DNA of 64,000 nucleotides from Paraburkholderia youngii (GCF_013366925.1 NZ_JAALDK010000001.1:248001-312000); one strand, 5' to 3'. Numbered from the stretch's first letter, positions 28,552 through 37,689 are shown. The notes: a model not told the origin generated them from the letters alone. Translations and numbers: made by a program.

Positions 28552-29400
28552 TCAATTCAACGAGGCGCTCAGCTTGCGCCGCCACTGCGCCACCAGCTCC
28601 GGCTGATGCGCGGCCAGATCGAACACCGACAACATCGTCTTGCGGCCGACATCGTCGCGGAACGCGCGGTCGCGCTGCACGATCGCGAGCAGATGTTCGA
28701 GCGCCTGCGCATATTTGTGCCGCGCGATAAACGCATTCGCGAGATCGAAGCGCGCTTCGAGATCGTCGGGATTGCCCGCGACGCGCGCTTCGAGCGCATC
28801 GGTGGGCGGCAGGTCCGCGGCGGCGTCCACCGCGTCGAGCCTGGTTTTGATTGCGTTGAAACGCGCGTCGATGCCTTGCGTGGTTTTCGGCGACAGCAAA
28901 TCGACTTCGTTGCGCGCCTCGTCGATGCGGTTGTCTTCTAGCAGCAACTCGATGCGGTCCATGCGCGCGTCGTCGAACCCCGGGTCGTACGCGAGCGCCG
29001 CTTGCAGCAGGTCGTAGGCGTCGTCGCGGCGGCCTTCGGCGAGCGCGGTCTGCGCTTCGATGCGCGCTCCCGGCGCGCCCTGCGGCACGAGCCGGTCGAG
29101 GAACTCGCGCAGTTGTCCTTCCGTCAGCACGCCGATGAACTGATCGACGGCCTGGCCGTCGGCGAACGCGATCACGTGCGGAATGCTGCGCACCTGGAAG
29201 TGCGCGGCCAGTTCGTGGTTCTCGTCCACGTTGACCTTCACGAGCTTCCATTTGCCGGCGGCTTCGGCTTCGAGCTTTTCGAGCATCGGGCCGAGACTCT
29301 TGCAGGGGCCGCACCACGGCGCCCAGAAATCGACCAGCACGGGGGCCAGCATCGACGCCTTGATGACGTCCTGTTCGAAAGTGGCCAGAGTGGTGTCCAT
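28552..29400 (-). CDS. Thioredoxin-fold co-chaperone with TPR tail (YbbN/CnoX type)
   Basis: 282 residues: thioredoxin domain (1-108) with active site WAPWCGPCKSLGP, then a TPR-like helical tail with repeated LxxAxxYDPGFDDAR-type units. In E. coli the homologue protects proteins under oxidative stress and hands them to chaperones; the CxxC is intact here (CGPC). GAGG precedes the ATG. The tail length matches the family. Confidence 0.92.
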   Translation of the reverse strand: MDTTLATFEQDVIKASMLAPVLVDFWAPWCGPCKSLGPMLEKLEAEAAGKWKLVKVNVDENHELAAHFQVRSIPHVIAFADGQAVDQFIGVLTEGQLREFLDRLVPQGAPGARIEAQTALAEGRRDDAYDLLQAALAYDPGFDDARMDRIELLLEDNRIDEARNEVDLLSPKTTQGIDARFNAIKTRLDAVDAAADLPPTDALEARVAGNPDDLEARFDLANAFIARHKYAQALEHLLAIVQRDRAFRDDVGRKTMLSVFDLAAHQPELVAQWRRKLSASLN

Positions 29401-29489
29401 TGCGTCCTCGTCGATAGAAACGGTTTGTAGCTAGCTGGGGCCGAATCGCGCGATTTCAATGCGGTCCCGCGCATGCGGCCCCGGCGCCG

Positions 29490-30365
29490 TTACTTGCGCT
29501 GCGGCAGCGGAATCCATTCGGTTTCGCCGGGCACGTGGCCCATTTCCTGATTCGTCCATGCGAGCTTCGCGGCTTCGATCTTCTCGCGCGAGCTCGCGAC
29601 GAAATTCCATTCGATGAAGCGCTCGCCGTCGAGCTTCTCGCCGCCGAGCAGCATCACGCGCGCGCCGTGGGTGCTCGCGAGCGTGACGGTTTCGTCCAGC
29701 GCGAGCACGGCCATCTGGCCGACTTCGAGCGTGGTGCCGTCGATCTCCAGATCGCCTTCCACCAGATATACACCACGCTCCTCGTGCTCCGGTTCGAGCG
29801 CGAACGCGCTGCCCGGCGTGAAGTCGGCGGCGACGTACAGCGTGCCCGAGAACGTCGCGACCGGCGACACCGCGCCGAACGCGGTGCCCGCGATCACGCG
29901 CAGCGTCACGCCATTGCGCTCGACGACCGGCAAGGTCGCCGCCGCATGATGCGCGAACGACGGCTCGGCGTCTTCATCGGCGAGCGGCAGTGCGACCCAG
30001 GTCTGGATGCCGTGAATTTTCTGGCCGCGCGCGCGGTCTTCGGCCGGCGTGCGCTCCGAATGGACGATGCCGCGTCCGGCCGTCATCCAGTTGACGTCGC
30101 CGGGGACGATCTTCTGCTCGGAGCCGAGGCTGTCGCGATGCATGATCGCGCCGTCGAACAGATAGGTGACGGTCGCGAGGCCGATATGCGGATGCGGGCG
30201 CACGTCGAGGCCGGTGCCGGGTTCGAGGGTCGCCGGGCCCATGTGGTCGAAGAAGATGAACGGGCCGACGAGGCGCGCCGCCATCGCCGGCAGCACGCGT
30301 CGCACGGCCAGATTGCCGATGTCGCGTAGGTGCGGTGTGAGGACGGCTTTGATCGAGGAAGTCAT
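29490..30365 (-). CDS. Pirin family protein
   Basis: 291-residue bicupin. The N-terminal cupin has the metal ligands in HPHIGLATVTYLFDGAIMHRD and VNWMTAGRGIVHSER; the C-terminal cupin follows (about 170-280). Pirins bind iron and some oxidise quercetin; the role here is unknown. The longer upstream frame is not supported; 30365 fits the family N-terminus (MTSSIKAVLTP). Divergent from the EamA gene over 166 bases. Confidence 0.92.
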   Translation of the reverse strand: MTSSIKAVLTPHLRDIGNLAVRRVLPAMAARLVGPFIFFDHMGPATLEPGTGLDVRPHPHIGLATVTYLFDGAIMHRDSLGSEQKIVPGDVNWMTAGRGIVHSERTPAEDRARGQKIHGIQTWVALPLADEDAEPSFAHHAAATLPVVERNGVTLRVIAGTAFGAVSPVATFSGTLYVAADFTPGSAFALEPEHEERGVYLVEGDLEIDGTTLEVGQMAVLALDETVTLASTHGARVMLLGGEKLDGERFIEWNFVASSREKIEAAKLAWTNQEMGHVPGETEWIPLPQRK

Positions 30366-30531
30366 GGGCAGGCTCGACGGAAAGTGGAAGAAGAAAGCTC
30401 GAATGGACGATTCTACTGCGCGTCGCGCGCGGCCGACGGCAACGGTGCACGCTCGCCATCGGCGGGCGCAACGAACCGGGGTCGCAGCCTCGGCTACACT
30501 GCCGGATCGAACCATTTCATTGGAGACCTGG

Positions 30532-31413
30532 ATGTCGCCCAGGGACTTGCTGCTCGCGCTGATCGTCGTGGTCGCGTGGGGCGTCAATTTCGTCGTGATC
30601 AAGGTCGGCCTGCATGGCGTGCCGCCGATGCTGCTCGGCGCGCTGCGCTTTGCGCTCGCCGCGGTGCCGGCGGTGTTTTTCGTCAAGCGGCCGCAGATGC
30701 CTTGGCGGTGGCTATTCGCCTACGGCGCGACGATATCGTTCGGGCAATTCGCGTTCCTGTTCTCGGCGATGTACGTCGGCATGCCGGCGGGGCTCGCGTC
30801 GCTGGTGCTGCAGGCGCAGGCGTTTTTCACGCTGATTTTCGCGGCGCTGTTTCTGCACGAACGCTTCCGTTTGCCGAACGTCGCGGGTCTGCTGATCGCC
30901 GCGGCGGGGCTCGCGGTGATCGGCCTGCAAGGCGGCCACACGATGTCGCTCGTCGGGTTCCTGCTGACGCTGTGCGCCGCGTGCATGTGGGCGCTCGGCA
31001 ATATCGTCACGAAGAAGGTCGGCAAGGTCGATCTGGTCGGACTCGTCGTGTGGGGCAGCCTGATTCCGCCGCTGCCGTTTTTCGCCGCGTCGTTCGTGTT
31101 CGAGGGACCGCGCGAGATCGCCGCCGCGCTGACCGGTATCAGCGCGCTGTCGATCTTCGCGATCGTCTATCTGGCGTTTATCGCGACGTTGGTCGGCTAT
31201 GGCTTGTGGAGCCGTCTGCTGTCGCGCTATCCGGCGAGCCAGGTCGCGCCGTTCTCGTTGCTGGTGCCGATCGTCGGTCTCGCGTCGGCGTCGTTGCTGC
31301 TCGGCGAGGAACTGTCGGCGATGCAGGTGGCGGGCGCATTGCTCGTGATGGCGGGGCTCGCGGTCAACGTGTTCGGCGGCTGGGTCGTGCAACGCTTGAT
31401 GCCGGCGCGCTGA
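30532..31413 (+). CDS. EamA/DMT-family exporter
   Basis: 293-residue inner-membrane protein with ten predicted helices and two EamA repeats (LLLALIVVVAWGVNFVVIKV at the start; FLLTLCAACMWALGNIVTKK begins repeat two). It resembles O-acetylserine/cysteine exporters of the EamA group, but the substrate cannot be fixed. GGAGA precedes the ATG at 30532. A strong terminator follows at 31468-31507. Confidence 0.93.
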   Translation: MSPRDLLLALIVVVAWGVNFVVIKVGLHGVPPMLLGALRFALAAVPAVFFVKRPQMPWRWLFAYGATISFGQFAFLFSAMYVGMPAGLASLVLQAQAFFTLIFAALFLHERFRLPNVAGLLIAAAGLAVIGLQGGHTMSLVGFLLTLCAACMWALGNIVTKKVGKVDLVGLVVWGSLIPPLPFFAASFVFEGPREIAAALTGISALSIFAIVYLAFIATLVGYGLWSRLLSRYPASQVAPFSLLVPIVGLASASLLLGEELSAMQVAGALLVMAGLAVNVFGGWVVQRLMPAR

Positions 31414-31467
31414 GCAACCGTTGCGCCACGCGTTGCGCGCGTGAATAGAAAAACGGTCGTGAGGCCT

Positions 31468-31507
31468 AATGCCGTTCGGTCAAGCGACTGAACGGCATTT
31501 CGTTTTT
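31468..31507 (+). terminator. Rho-independent terminator after the EamA gene
   Basis: Perfect 10-bp stem AATGCCGTTC / GAACGGCATT (31468-31477, 31490-31499) with a 12-base loop, followed by TCGTTTTTT. Confidence 0.85.
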
Positions 31508-31542
31508 TGGCGCAAAGCAGTTGTAATCGGGACGGCGGCGTC

Positions 31543-31788
31543 GGCTACCCGCACGCCAGGCACGCACCCGAAGCACTGAGCTTCATCCGCGCGTTGCATA
31601 CCATTCAGTACGAAATGGGCTAGGCGGACGTGACGCGCTCGTACGGCAAACTGCCCGGGTTGCTCAGGCGCTTGCGAGCGCGGCTCAAGCAACTTCCGAA
31701 TGAGAAACGGCCCGGGCGCACCTGCGCTCGGATCGTCAAATCCAGACCGTTTCGCTATACCGTTCGCGTTCTCAAAAGAGACCTTAAT
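31543..31788 (+). pseudogene. IS4-type transposase C-terminal relic
   Basis: The frame encodes EALSFIRALHTIQYEMG, a TAG stop at 31621, then GKLPGLLRRLRARLKQLP and SRPFRYTVRVLKRDLN. This is the tail of Burkholderia IS4-family transposases as I remember them (they end in LKRDLN). Only the last ~80 codons remain, with a stop inside and no intact upstream part. It lies directly before the Tox-REase-5/Imm52 pair, so it may mark how that module arrived. Confidence 0.65.
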
Positions 31789-31792
31789 TGGA

Positions 31793-31819
31793 CGGCATAC
31801 GGCTCAATGCCGCTTTTTT
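31793..31819 (+). terminator. Small hairpin with T-run after transposase relic
   Basis: CGGCAT / ATGCCG stem of 6 bp with an 8-base loop, followed by CTTTTTT. Confidence 0.55.
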
Positions 31820-32101
31820 GTTGGACGGTGATGTTGGAGAAATGCACCTGAAAATAAGATGGCAGAGCAACTGCGAATATCTGTCAACGCGGTTTTATCT
31901 CAATTTAAAGTCGTTGACTATGTCGCGTTTTAGATGATTAATTCGTCGGATGTGTTCTGGAAAAATAGCGTTCGCCGGAGTTTTTCTAGATTCCGGCAGT
32001 CATAGATTGGCTGTGCGAACCAGGCGTTCCGGTGAACAGCGATTCGAAATATCAATGCAGGCAACGCGAAAAAGACACCAGGAAATGAACGAGAAACGTT
32101 G

Positions 32102-32725
32102 ATGGCTATTCCATTCCCGGCGACGCTCGCGCGCGCAGCAAACGCAATGGCGCAGGCAATGCCACTGCCTATTCCAGGCCCCACCGCCGCACCGTCTGCT
32201 GGTCCTGCAGGCAGCGGCGGCACTGGTGCGGGTGCAGACGGCGGATGGGGCGAACTACCGCGCGATCGCTCCCGCGAGCGTGAGAGGCCGTGCAAGTGCC
32301 CGCCTGAGAAGGGCGGCGAAAGGGTACAAAGGAATCACGGAATGAATCCTGAGCCGCGACGCTACCAGGCCCGCATCACAGGGTTTGAGTACGGAATTGT
32401 GTCGGACGGGAAAGGCAGGGAAACCAGCCAGGGCTGGAATATGGAATGGGCGTGGCTGGGCACAGACTTTGATGGTTTCCAGCCTTCCCAATGTCTCTTG
32501 CAGGAAGCCAAGGGGAATTACGACCAATTTATCGGTGGAAATGGAAGACCGCTTGAGTTTTTTAAAGGCTTTACAAACATGGCTGAACAAATCAAAAAGC
32601 AAGGCACGATTGCACGCAGCAATCCACCCGCCAAACTGATGTGGTATTTTCAGACATCTAAAACGAGAGAGTTTATGTTGCCGCCACTGCAGAGATTTGG
32701 CGTTTCTTCCGTTTTCCAGCCGTGA
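32102..32725 (+). CDS. Tox-REase-5 domain nuclease toxin (putative secreted effector)
   Basis: 207-residue predicted DNase. Residues 1-50 are Ala/Pro/Gly-rich without a signal peptide. CKCPPEKG (about 64-71) starts the Tox-REase-5 domain, followed by YQARITGFEYG, then GTDFDGFQPSQCLLQEAKGNY with Asp122/124, Glu135 and Lys137 in the PD-(D/E)xK arrangement. The Pseudomonas type VI effector TseT has this domain. The gene is AT-richer toward its 3' end than its neighbours. It is 7 bases before an Imm52 gene. The ATG at 32102 is preferred over the adjacent TTG. No secretion genes or PAAR/VgrG lie in the window. Confidence 0.82.
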   Translation: MAIPFPATLARAANAMAQAMPLPIPGPTAAPSAGPAGSGGTGAGADGGWGELPRDRSRERERPCKCPPEKGGERVQRNHGMNPEPRRYQARITGFEYGIVSDGKGRETSQGWNMEWAWLGTDFDGFQPSQCLLQEAKGNYDQFIGGNGRPLEFFKGFTNMAEQIKKQGTIARSNPPAKLMWYFQTSKTREFMLPPLQRFGVSSVFQP

Positions 32726-32732
32726 GAAAATA

Positions 32733-33467
32733 ATGAACCTGTCAGAACAACATCGTGATCGGACTGATTTACCCAATGCAGATTGGCAAACTCACTTGAG
32801 TCGCCTGTGGCCTGTCATCGACCTACTGAAACGCAAAGATAGGGAGTTGAGCGAATGGTATCTACAGGGCGAGAGCGAGCAAGAGGCACTTCAGCATCGC
32901 GCCTATGACGACAAAGTTCCATCAACGACTGCAATCGATGCTCTTTCGAGAGAGTACCCGGGGAAAAGCAAAGACGATCCAAAATCAATCGGAATATGGA
33001 ATGGGGTTAGATCGGATCAGGTTGGCGCATCAATAACAGTCGAGATTGATGGCGGAGAGATTTTTTCAAAATCGCTTGACATATCCCTTAACGAGAAGAT
33101 GGGAAATCGGAATTCCCGCCTGGGCGACTATAACTCCGTAGCAGAGGTTCTTTCTAAAATTGTGGAAATCTATGGGTCGTTCTACATCACATTCGGTCCG
33201 TACTTCTATTTCAAGGAAAAAGTGTTTGAAGATCGTCCTGGCGTTAGCTGGATGCTCTACTTGCCACATACTCTGACAGCCGCTCAAGTGCCAGAAGCGC
33301 GCGCCCTGATCCCTGTCATGCGGGAACACAAGCAGCAAGGCACGATCATCGTCAGCGTGACGGATGACGTCTTCGACGTGAACAACCGCAAACACGTCAA
33401 GGCGGCTAACGATATCGAAATCCGTCTGGCAGACCAGGATTTGCTGCCACGATTCGTTGACCTTTGA
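32733..33467 (+). CDS. Imm52-family immunity protein
   Basis: 244-residue soluble protein matching the Imm52 family, the known partner of Tox-REase-5 toxins (TsiT with TseT). Visible are WQTHLSRLWPVIDLLKRKDR and ELSEWYLQGESEQEAL at the N-terminus and many alternating beta segments after that. The ATG at 32733 follows the toxin stop by 7 bases, so the two are co-translated. A strong terminator ends the pair at 33480-33500. Composition is AT-rich, which suggests acquisition. Confidence 0.82.
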   Translation: MNLSEQHRDRTDLPNADWQTHLSRLWPVIDLLKRKDRELSEWYLQGESEQEALQHRAYDDKVPSTTAIDALSREYPGKSKDDPKSIGIWNGVRSDQVGASITVEIDGGEIFSKSLDISLNEKMGNRNSRLGDYNSVAEVLSKIVEIYGSFYITFGPYFYFKEKVFEDRPGVSWMLYLPHTLTAAQVPEARALIPVMREHKQQGTIIVSVTDDVFDVNNRKHVKAANDIEIRLADQDLLPRFVDL

Positions 33468-33479
33468 GTTTTGATCGTT

Positions 33480-33500
33480 GCCCCGCTTCAGCGGGGCTTC
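33480..33500 (+). terminator. Terminator after the toxin/immunity pair
   Basis: Perfect 7-bp stem GCCCCGC / GCGGGGC with a TTCA loop, followed by TTCTTC. Confidence 0.75.
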
Positions 33501-33512
33501 TTCATGCGAAAA

Positions 33513-33534
33513 AGGCCCGCGCCGTATCGGGCCT
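33513..33534 (-). terminator. Terminator of amiC
   Basis: 7-bp stem AGGCCCG / CGGGCCT with an 8-base loop; read on the minus strand it is followed by TTTTTCGC. It lies about 105 bases past the amiC stop. Confidence 0.65.
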
Positions 33535-33640
33535 CCCGATCTTCGTCAGGCGTCGGCTCGACGCCATCTCAGGCTTCGGCCGGCGAGAACCGTCCAGCCA
33601 ACGCCAATACGTGCTGGCAGGCGGCGAGTGGCTGCCGACA

Positions 33641-35260
33641 TCACGTCATGCGGCTCTTGGCGAGCGGCGGATTCGCCGCGAAATAGCGCTTGATGCCGGT
33701 CAGAATCGCGTTGGCCATCTTGTCGCGATACGCGTCGTCGTTCAGGCGCCGCTCTTCATCTGGATTGCTGATGAACGCGGTTTCGACGAGGATCGACGGA
33801 ATGTCCGGCGCCTTCAGCACCGCGAAGCCGGCCTGCTCGACCGAGCCCTTGTGCAGCTTGTTGATGTCGCCGATCTCCTTGAGCACGAAGTTGCCGTAGC
33901 GCATCGAGTCGCGAATCTGCGCGGTGGTCGACATGTCGAATAGCGCGCGGTTCACGGTGGCGTCGTCGGATTTGATGTTGATGCCGCCGATCAGGTCCGA
34001 CGAGTTTTCCTTGTTCGCCATCCAGCGCGCGGCCGCGCTCGACGCGCCGTGCTCCGACAGCGCGAAAACCGACGAGCCCTTCGCCTCGGGCGTCGTGAAC
34101 GCGTCCGCGTGGATCGACACGAACAGGTCCGCGCCGACGCGCCGCGCCTTCTGCACGCGCACGTTCAACGGCACGAAGAAGTCGGCGTCGCGCGTCATCA
34201 TCGCGCGCATGTTCGGCTGCGCGTCGATCTTCGCGCGCAGCTTCTTCGCGATGTCGAGCGCGACGTGCTTCTCGTAGGTGCCTGAGCCGCCGATCGCGCC
34301 CGGGTCCTCGCCGCCATGACCCGGATCAATCGCGACGGTGAGCAGTCGCACGGTGTTGCTGCGGCCCGACTTCGGCGTAGTGAATGCGTAGGTGTCGCCG
34401 TTGTCGCCGAGGTTGTCGTTGTTGCTGTCGAGGCCGCGTGCGGTGCCGTTGCCGTTGGCGCTGCCATCCTTGTTGCGGGCGATCACGCTGGGCGGCGCGG
34501 ACGGCGCAGAGGGTGTGGGCTGCCTGCCGGCAATGGCGGGTGCGGACGGCGCCGGCGTGCCACGCGCGGGCGGACGCGGTACGCCCGCACCGCCATTGCC
34601 AGCACCACTACCCGCGCCACCGTTCTGCGCGTAATGCTCGAAGAACGCCTCGCTGTTGTCGACGGGCGGCGGCGTGCCGGGGCCGGAAAGCGTCGCCGGC
34701 GGCGCGCCGTTTTCTTCGTTGAGCGCCTGCTGCTTGCGCTCGGACTGCGCGAGCAGGTCCATCAGCGGATCGGGCGCGACTGCCGGATACAGGTCGAACA
34801 CGAGCCGGTACTTGTACGCGCCGACTGGCGGCAGCGCGAACACCTGCGGCTTCACCGAGCCCTTCAGGTCGAACACCATTCGCACCACGTGCGGCTGATA
34901 CTGCCCGACCCGCACCGACGATATTTGCGGATCGTTCGGTGTGATCTTCGACACCAGTTCCTTGAGCGCCTGATCGAGATCGAGGCCGTTCAGATCGACG
35001 ACGAGCCGGTCCGGTCCCTGCAGCAGTTGCTGCGTGTTCTGCAGCGGCTGATCGGATTCGATCGTCACGCGCGTGTAGTCGCGCGCGGGCCACACACGCA
35101 CGCCGAGCACCGAGCTCGCAAACGCGAGGCGCGGCGCGACGAGGCCGAGCACCAGCGTCGACGCACCCGCGCGCAGGATCTGCCGGCGCCGCCAGTTATG
35201 CGTTGCGCCCGCTGCCGATTCGATCGAATGGAACGGTTTGATTAACATCTTTCGAGACAT
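33641..35260 (-). CDS. amiC: N-acetylmuramoyl-L-alanine amidase (AmiC type)
   Basis: 539-residue periplasmic hydrolase that splits septal peptidoglycan during daughter-cell separation. The N-terminus has a Tat-type signal (WRRRQILRAG followed by a hydrophobic core ending AFA). An AMIN domain (about 50-170; GVRVWPARDYTRVTIESDQP) targets the septum. A Pro/Ala/Gly-rich linker of about 130 residues follows, then the zinc amidase_3 domain from VAIDPGHGGEDPGAIG, with GTYEKHVALDIAKKL and VSIHADAF. AGGAAAGG precedes the start. Its 5' end overlaps the tsaE 3' end by 19 bases, so the two are coupled. Confidence 0.95.
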   Translation of the reverse strand: MSRKMLIKPFHSIESAAGATHNWRRRQILRAGASTLVLGLVAPRLAFASSVLGVRVWPARDYTRVTIESDQPLQNTQQLLQGPDRLVVDLNGLDLDQALKELVSKITPNDPQISSVRVGQYQPHVVRMVFDLKGSVKPQVFALPPVGAYKYRLVFDLYPAVAPDPLMDLLAQSERKQQALNEENGAPPATLSGPGTPPPVDNSEAFFEHYAQNGGAGSGAGNGGAGVPRPPARGTPAPSAPAIAGRQPTPSAPSAPPSVIARNKDGSANGNGTARGLDSNNDNLGDNGDTYAFTTPKSGRSNTVRLLTVAIDPGHGGEDPGAIGGSGTYEKHVALDIAKKLRAKIDAQPNMRAMMTRDADFFVPLNVRVQKARRVGADLFVSIHADAFTTPEAKGSSVFALSEHGASSAAARWMANKENSSDLIGGINIKSDDATVNRALFDMSTTAQIRDSMRYGNFVLKEIGDINKLHKGSVEQAGFAVLKAPDIPSILVETAFISNPDEERRLNDDAYRDKMANAILTGIKRYFAANPPLAKSRMT

Positions 35261-35838
35261 GCCTTTCCTGATTCGCTATAAGCGCGTGCGACGAGTGTGC
35301 GTGCGTCCGCGTTTGCGTCCATGTTGCCGACGAGCCCGAGCGAGAAGACGAGATCCGGCACACCGAGCAGCGGTCCCGCGCGTTGCGGCCATTCGACGAG
35401 GCAGACCGCGCCGCTATCGAAATATTCGCGAAAGCCCGCGTCGGCCCATTCGGACGGATCGGAGAATCTGTACAGATCGAAGTGATAGAGCGCGAGTTCC
35501 CCAGCGGGCCGTGCGAGCACATACGGTTCGACGAGCGTGTAGGTCGGACTGCGCACGCGGCCGGTGTGGCCGAGGCCGCGCAAGGTCGCGCGCACGAGCG
35601 TGGTTTTGCCGGCGCCGAGATCGCCGACGAGTTGGACTTGCAGGCCGTGGAATGCGAGGTCGCTTACGGCGCCGGGCTGTGCTGACTGTGCCTGCTGCGA
35701 GGCCGCGCGTACGCTTTCGATCGCCTGTGCGAAGCGCGCGCCGAACGTCTGCGTGGCGGCCTCGTCCGCGAGCGCGAAAGAGCGTTCGAGCAGCACCGGA
35801 GCGGACGGTAGGGTCGCGTGATCGGGATTGACGGGCAT
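35242..35838 (-). CDS. tsaE: tRNA threonylcarbamoyladenosine biosynthesis ATPase
   Basis: 198-residue P-loop protein that works with TsaB, TsaC and TsaD in t6A37 tRNA modification. Walker A is GDLGAGKTTLVRATLRGLG, followed by VRSPTYTLVEPY and LYHFDLYRFSDPSEWADAGF, then VCLVEWPQRAG. There is an N-terminal extension of about 40 residues compared with E. coli TsaE. The start at 35838 is 17 bases from the divergent queG start. Its 3' end overlaps amiC. Confidence 0.95.
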   Translation of the reverse strand: MPVNPDHATLPSAPVLLERSFALADEAATQTFGARFAQAIESVRAASQQAQSAQPGAVSDLAFHGLQVQLVGDLGAGKTTLVRATLRGLGHTGRVRSPTYTLVEPYVLARPAGELALYHFDLYRFSDPSEWADAGFREYFDSGAVCLVEWPQRAGPLLGVPDLVFSLGLVGNMDANADARTLVARAYSESGKACLERC

Positions 35839-35855
35839 TCTCGTAAAATGGCGTG

Positions 35856-37166
35856 ATGAACCGAAGTCCGAAGTCCCCTGTTTCCTGCACGCCCGCATCG
35901 GCCGTTGATGCCGTGCGAGCTTCTGATGCAACGTCCCGTTTGGATGAGGCGGCGCTTCGGGCGCTCGCGCTCGACATCCAGACGTGGGGCCGTGAACTCG
36001 GTTTCGGGGCGATCGGCATTAGCGATACCGATCTGTCGGCCGCCGAAGCGCCGCTTGCAGCGTGGCTCGAAGCGGGTTGCCACGGCGAGATGGATTATAT
36101 GGCCAAACACGGCATGAAACGCGCGAGGCCCGCCGAGCTTGTGGCCGGCACGCGACGCGTGATCACCGTGCGCATCGCCTATTTGCCTGCGCGGACGCTG
36201 GAAGGAGAGGCGGCTGAAGAGACGTATGAAGGGGCGCATGAACGCGCGCCTGAAAGCATGCCGCAAGACGTAAGTCCACCCCCGTCACGCGCGACACCCC
36301 GCGCGCGCGACTGGCGCGCGGCCGAGCACGCGCGGCTCGCGGACCCATCGACGGCGGTCGTGTCGATCTATGCGCGCGGCCGCGACTATCACAAGGTGAT
36401 GCGTCAGCGCCTGCAACAACTGGCCGACCGGATCGAAGCGGCGACCGGGCCGTTCGGCTATCGCGTGTTCACCGATTCGGCGCCGGTGCTCGAAGTCGAG
36501 CTCGCGCAGAAGGCCGGCATCGGCTGGCGCGGCAAGCATACCTTGCTTCTGCAGCGCGACGCCGGCTCGCTGTTCTTCCTCGGCGAGATCTACGTCGACA
36601 TCCCGCTGCCGACCGACGCCGAAACCTCGCCCGAGGCCGCGCCCGAAACGCCGGGCTCGCATTGCGGCAGCTGCGCGCGCTGCATCGGCGCCTGTCCGAC
36701 CGGCGCGATCGTCGCGCCGTACAAGGTCGACGCGCGCCGCTGCATTTCGTATCTGACGATCGAGCTGAAGGGCAGTATCCCGCGCGAGCTGCGGCCGCTG
36801 ATCGGCAATCGGGTGTATGGCTGTGATGATTGCCAGCTCGTGTGTCCGTGGAACAAGTTCGCGCAGGCCGCGCCAGTCGCCGATTTCGACGTGCGGCACG
36901 GGCTCGATCGCGCGTCGCTGGTCGAACTGTTCGCGTGGAGCGCGCAGGAGTTCGATACGCGCATGCAGGGCAGCGCGATTCGCCGCATCGGCTACGAGTG
37001 CTGGCTGCGCAATCTCGCGGTCGGCATGGGCAACGCGTTGCGCGCCGCGCCCGGCGCTCTCGACGCCGACGCGCGCGATGCGATCGTGCGGGCGTTGAAG
37101 CAGCGAGCCGACGATCCGTCGGCGCTCGTGCGCGAGCATGTGGAGTGGGCGCTGGAAGCGGCGTAA
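35856..37166 (+). CDS. queG: Epoxyqueuosine reductase
   Basis: 436-residue cobalamin- and iron-sulfur-dependent enzyme of the last queuosine step in tRNA. The two 4Fe-4S clusters are in HCGSCARCIGACPTGAI and CDDCQLVCPWNK. GFGAIGISDTD lies at the N-terminus of the catalytic region, and GWRGKHTLLLQRDAGSLFFL in the middle. It carries a ~30-residue N-terminal extension and a 40-residue insert around residues 115-155, making it longer than E. coli QueG (379). The start codon is 17 bases from the divergent tsaE start. Confidence 0.94.
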   Translation: MNRSPKSPVSCTPASAVDAVRASDATSRLDEAALRALALDIQTWGRELGFGAIGISDTDLSAAEAPLAAWLEAGCHGEMDYMAKHGMKRARPAELVAGTRRVITVRIAYLPARTLEGEAAEETYEGAHERAPESMPQDVSPPPSRATPRARDWRAAEHARLADPSTAVVSIYARGRDYHKVMRQRLQQLADRIEAATGPFGYRVFTDSAPVLEVELAQKAGIGWRGKHTLLLQRDAGSLFFLGEIYVDIPLPTDAETSPEAAPETPGSHCGSCARCIGACPTGAIVAPYKVDARRCISYLTIELKGSIPRELRPLIGNRVYGCDDCQLVCPWNKFAQAAPVADFDVRHGLDRASLVELFAWSAQEFDTRMQGSAIRRIGYECWLRNLAVGMGNALRAAPGALDADARDAIVRALKQRADDPSALVREHVEWALEAA

Positions 37167-37218
37167 AGTCGTGGCAATTCGGTGCCGGCAATCCGGCACG
37201 CTAGAGGAGCAGGCAATC

Positions 37219-37689
37219 ATGTTCAACGCAGTGATCGATGCGCCGTTCGGCAAGGTCGGCATCCGGCTCGAAGGCGAGGCGGTGCGCGAGATCGTCTATC
37301 TGCCCGACTCGACGCGCAACGTCGCGCCCGAGACGCCGCTCGCACGCGAGGCGGCCGAACAGATCGAGCGTTACTTCGAGAGCGCGTCGGCGAAGTTCGA
37401 GCTGCCGCTCGCCGAGTGCGGCACCGCGTTCCAGCGGCGCGTGTGGCAGGCGATCTGCGACATTCCGCCGGGTGTCGTGCTGACTTACGGACAACTCGCG
37501 AAGCAGCTCGGCAGCGTGCCACGCGCGGTCGGCCAGGCGTGCGGCGCGAATTTCTTTCCGATCGTGATTCCGTGTCACCGCGTGGTGAGTGCGAGCGGCA
37601 TCGGCGGCTTCGCGCACGACGGGGGCGACGGCTTCTTTCGCGACGTGAAGCGCTGGCTGCTCGCGCATGAAGGTGTGCCGTACGCATGA
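37219..37689 (+). CDS. ogt: Methylated-DNA-protein-cysteine methyltransferase
   Basis: 156-residue suicide repair protein for O6-alkylguanine and O4-alkylthymine. The acceptor motif is FPIVIPCHRVV with the reactive Cys in PCHR. TYGQLAKQLGSVPRAVGQAC is the DNA-binding helix-turn-helix with the Arg finger. GAGGAG precedes the ATG at 37219. The stop overlaps xerD as ATGA. Confidence 0.95.
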   Translation: MFNAVIDAPFGKVGIRLEGEAVREIVYLPDSTRNVAPETPLAREAAEQIERYFESASAKFELPLAECGTAFQRRVWQAICDIPPGVVLTYGQLAKQLGSVPRAVGQACGANFFPIVIPCHRVVSASGIGGFAHDGGDGFFRDVKRWLLAHEGVPYA

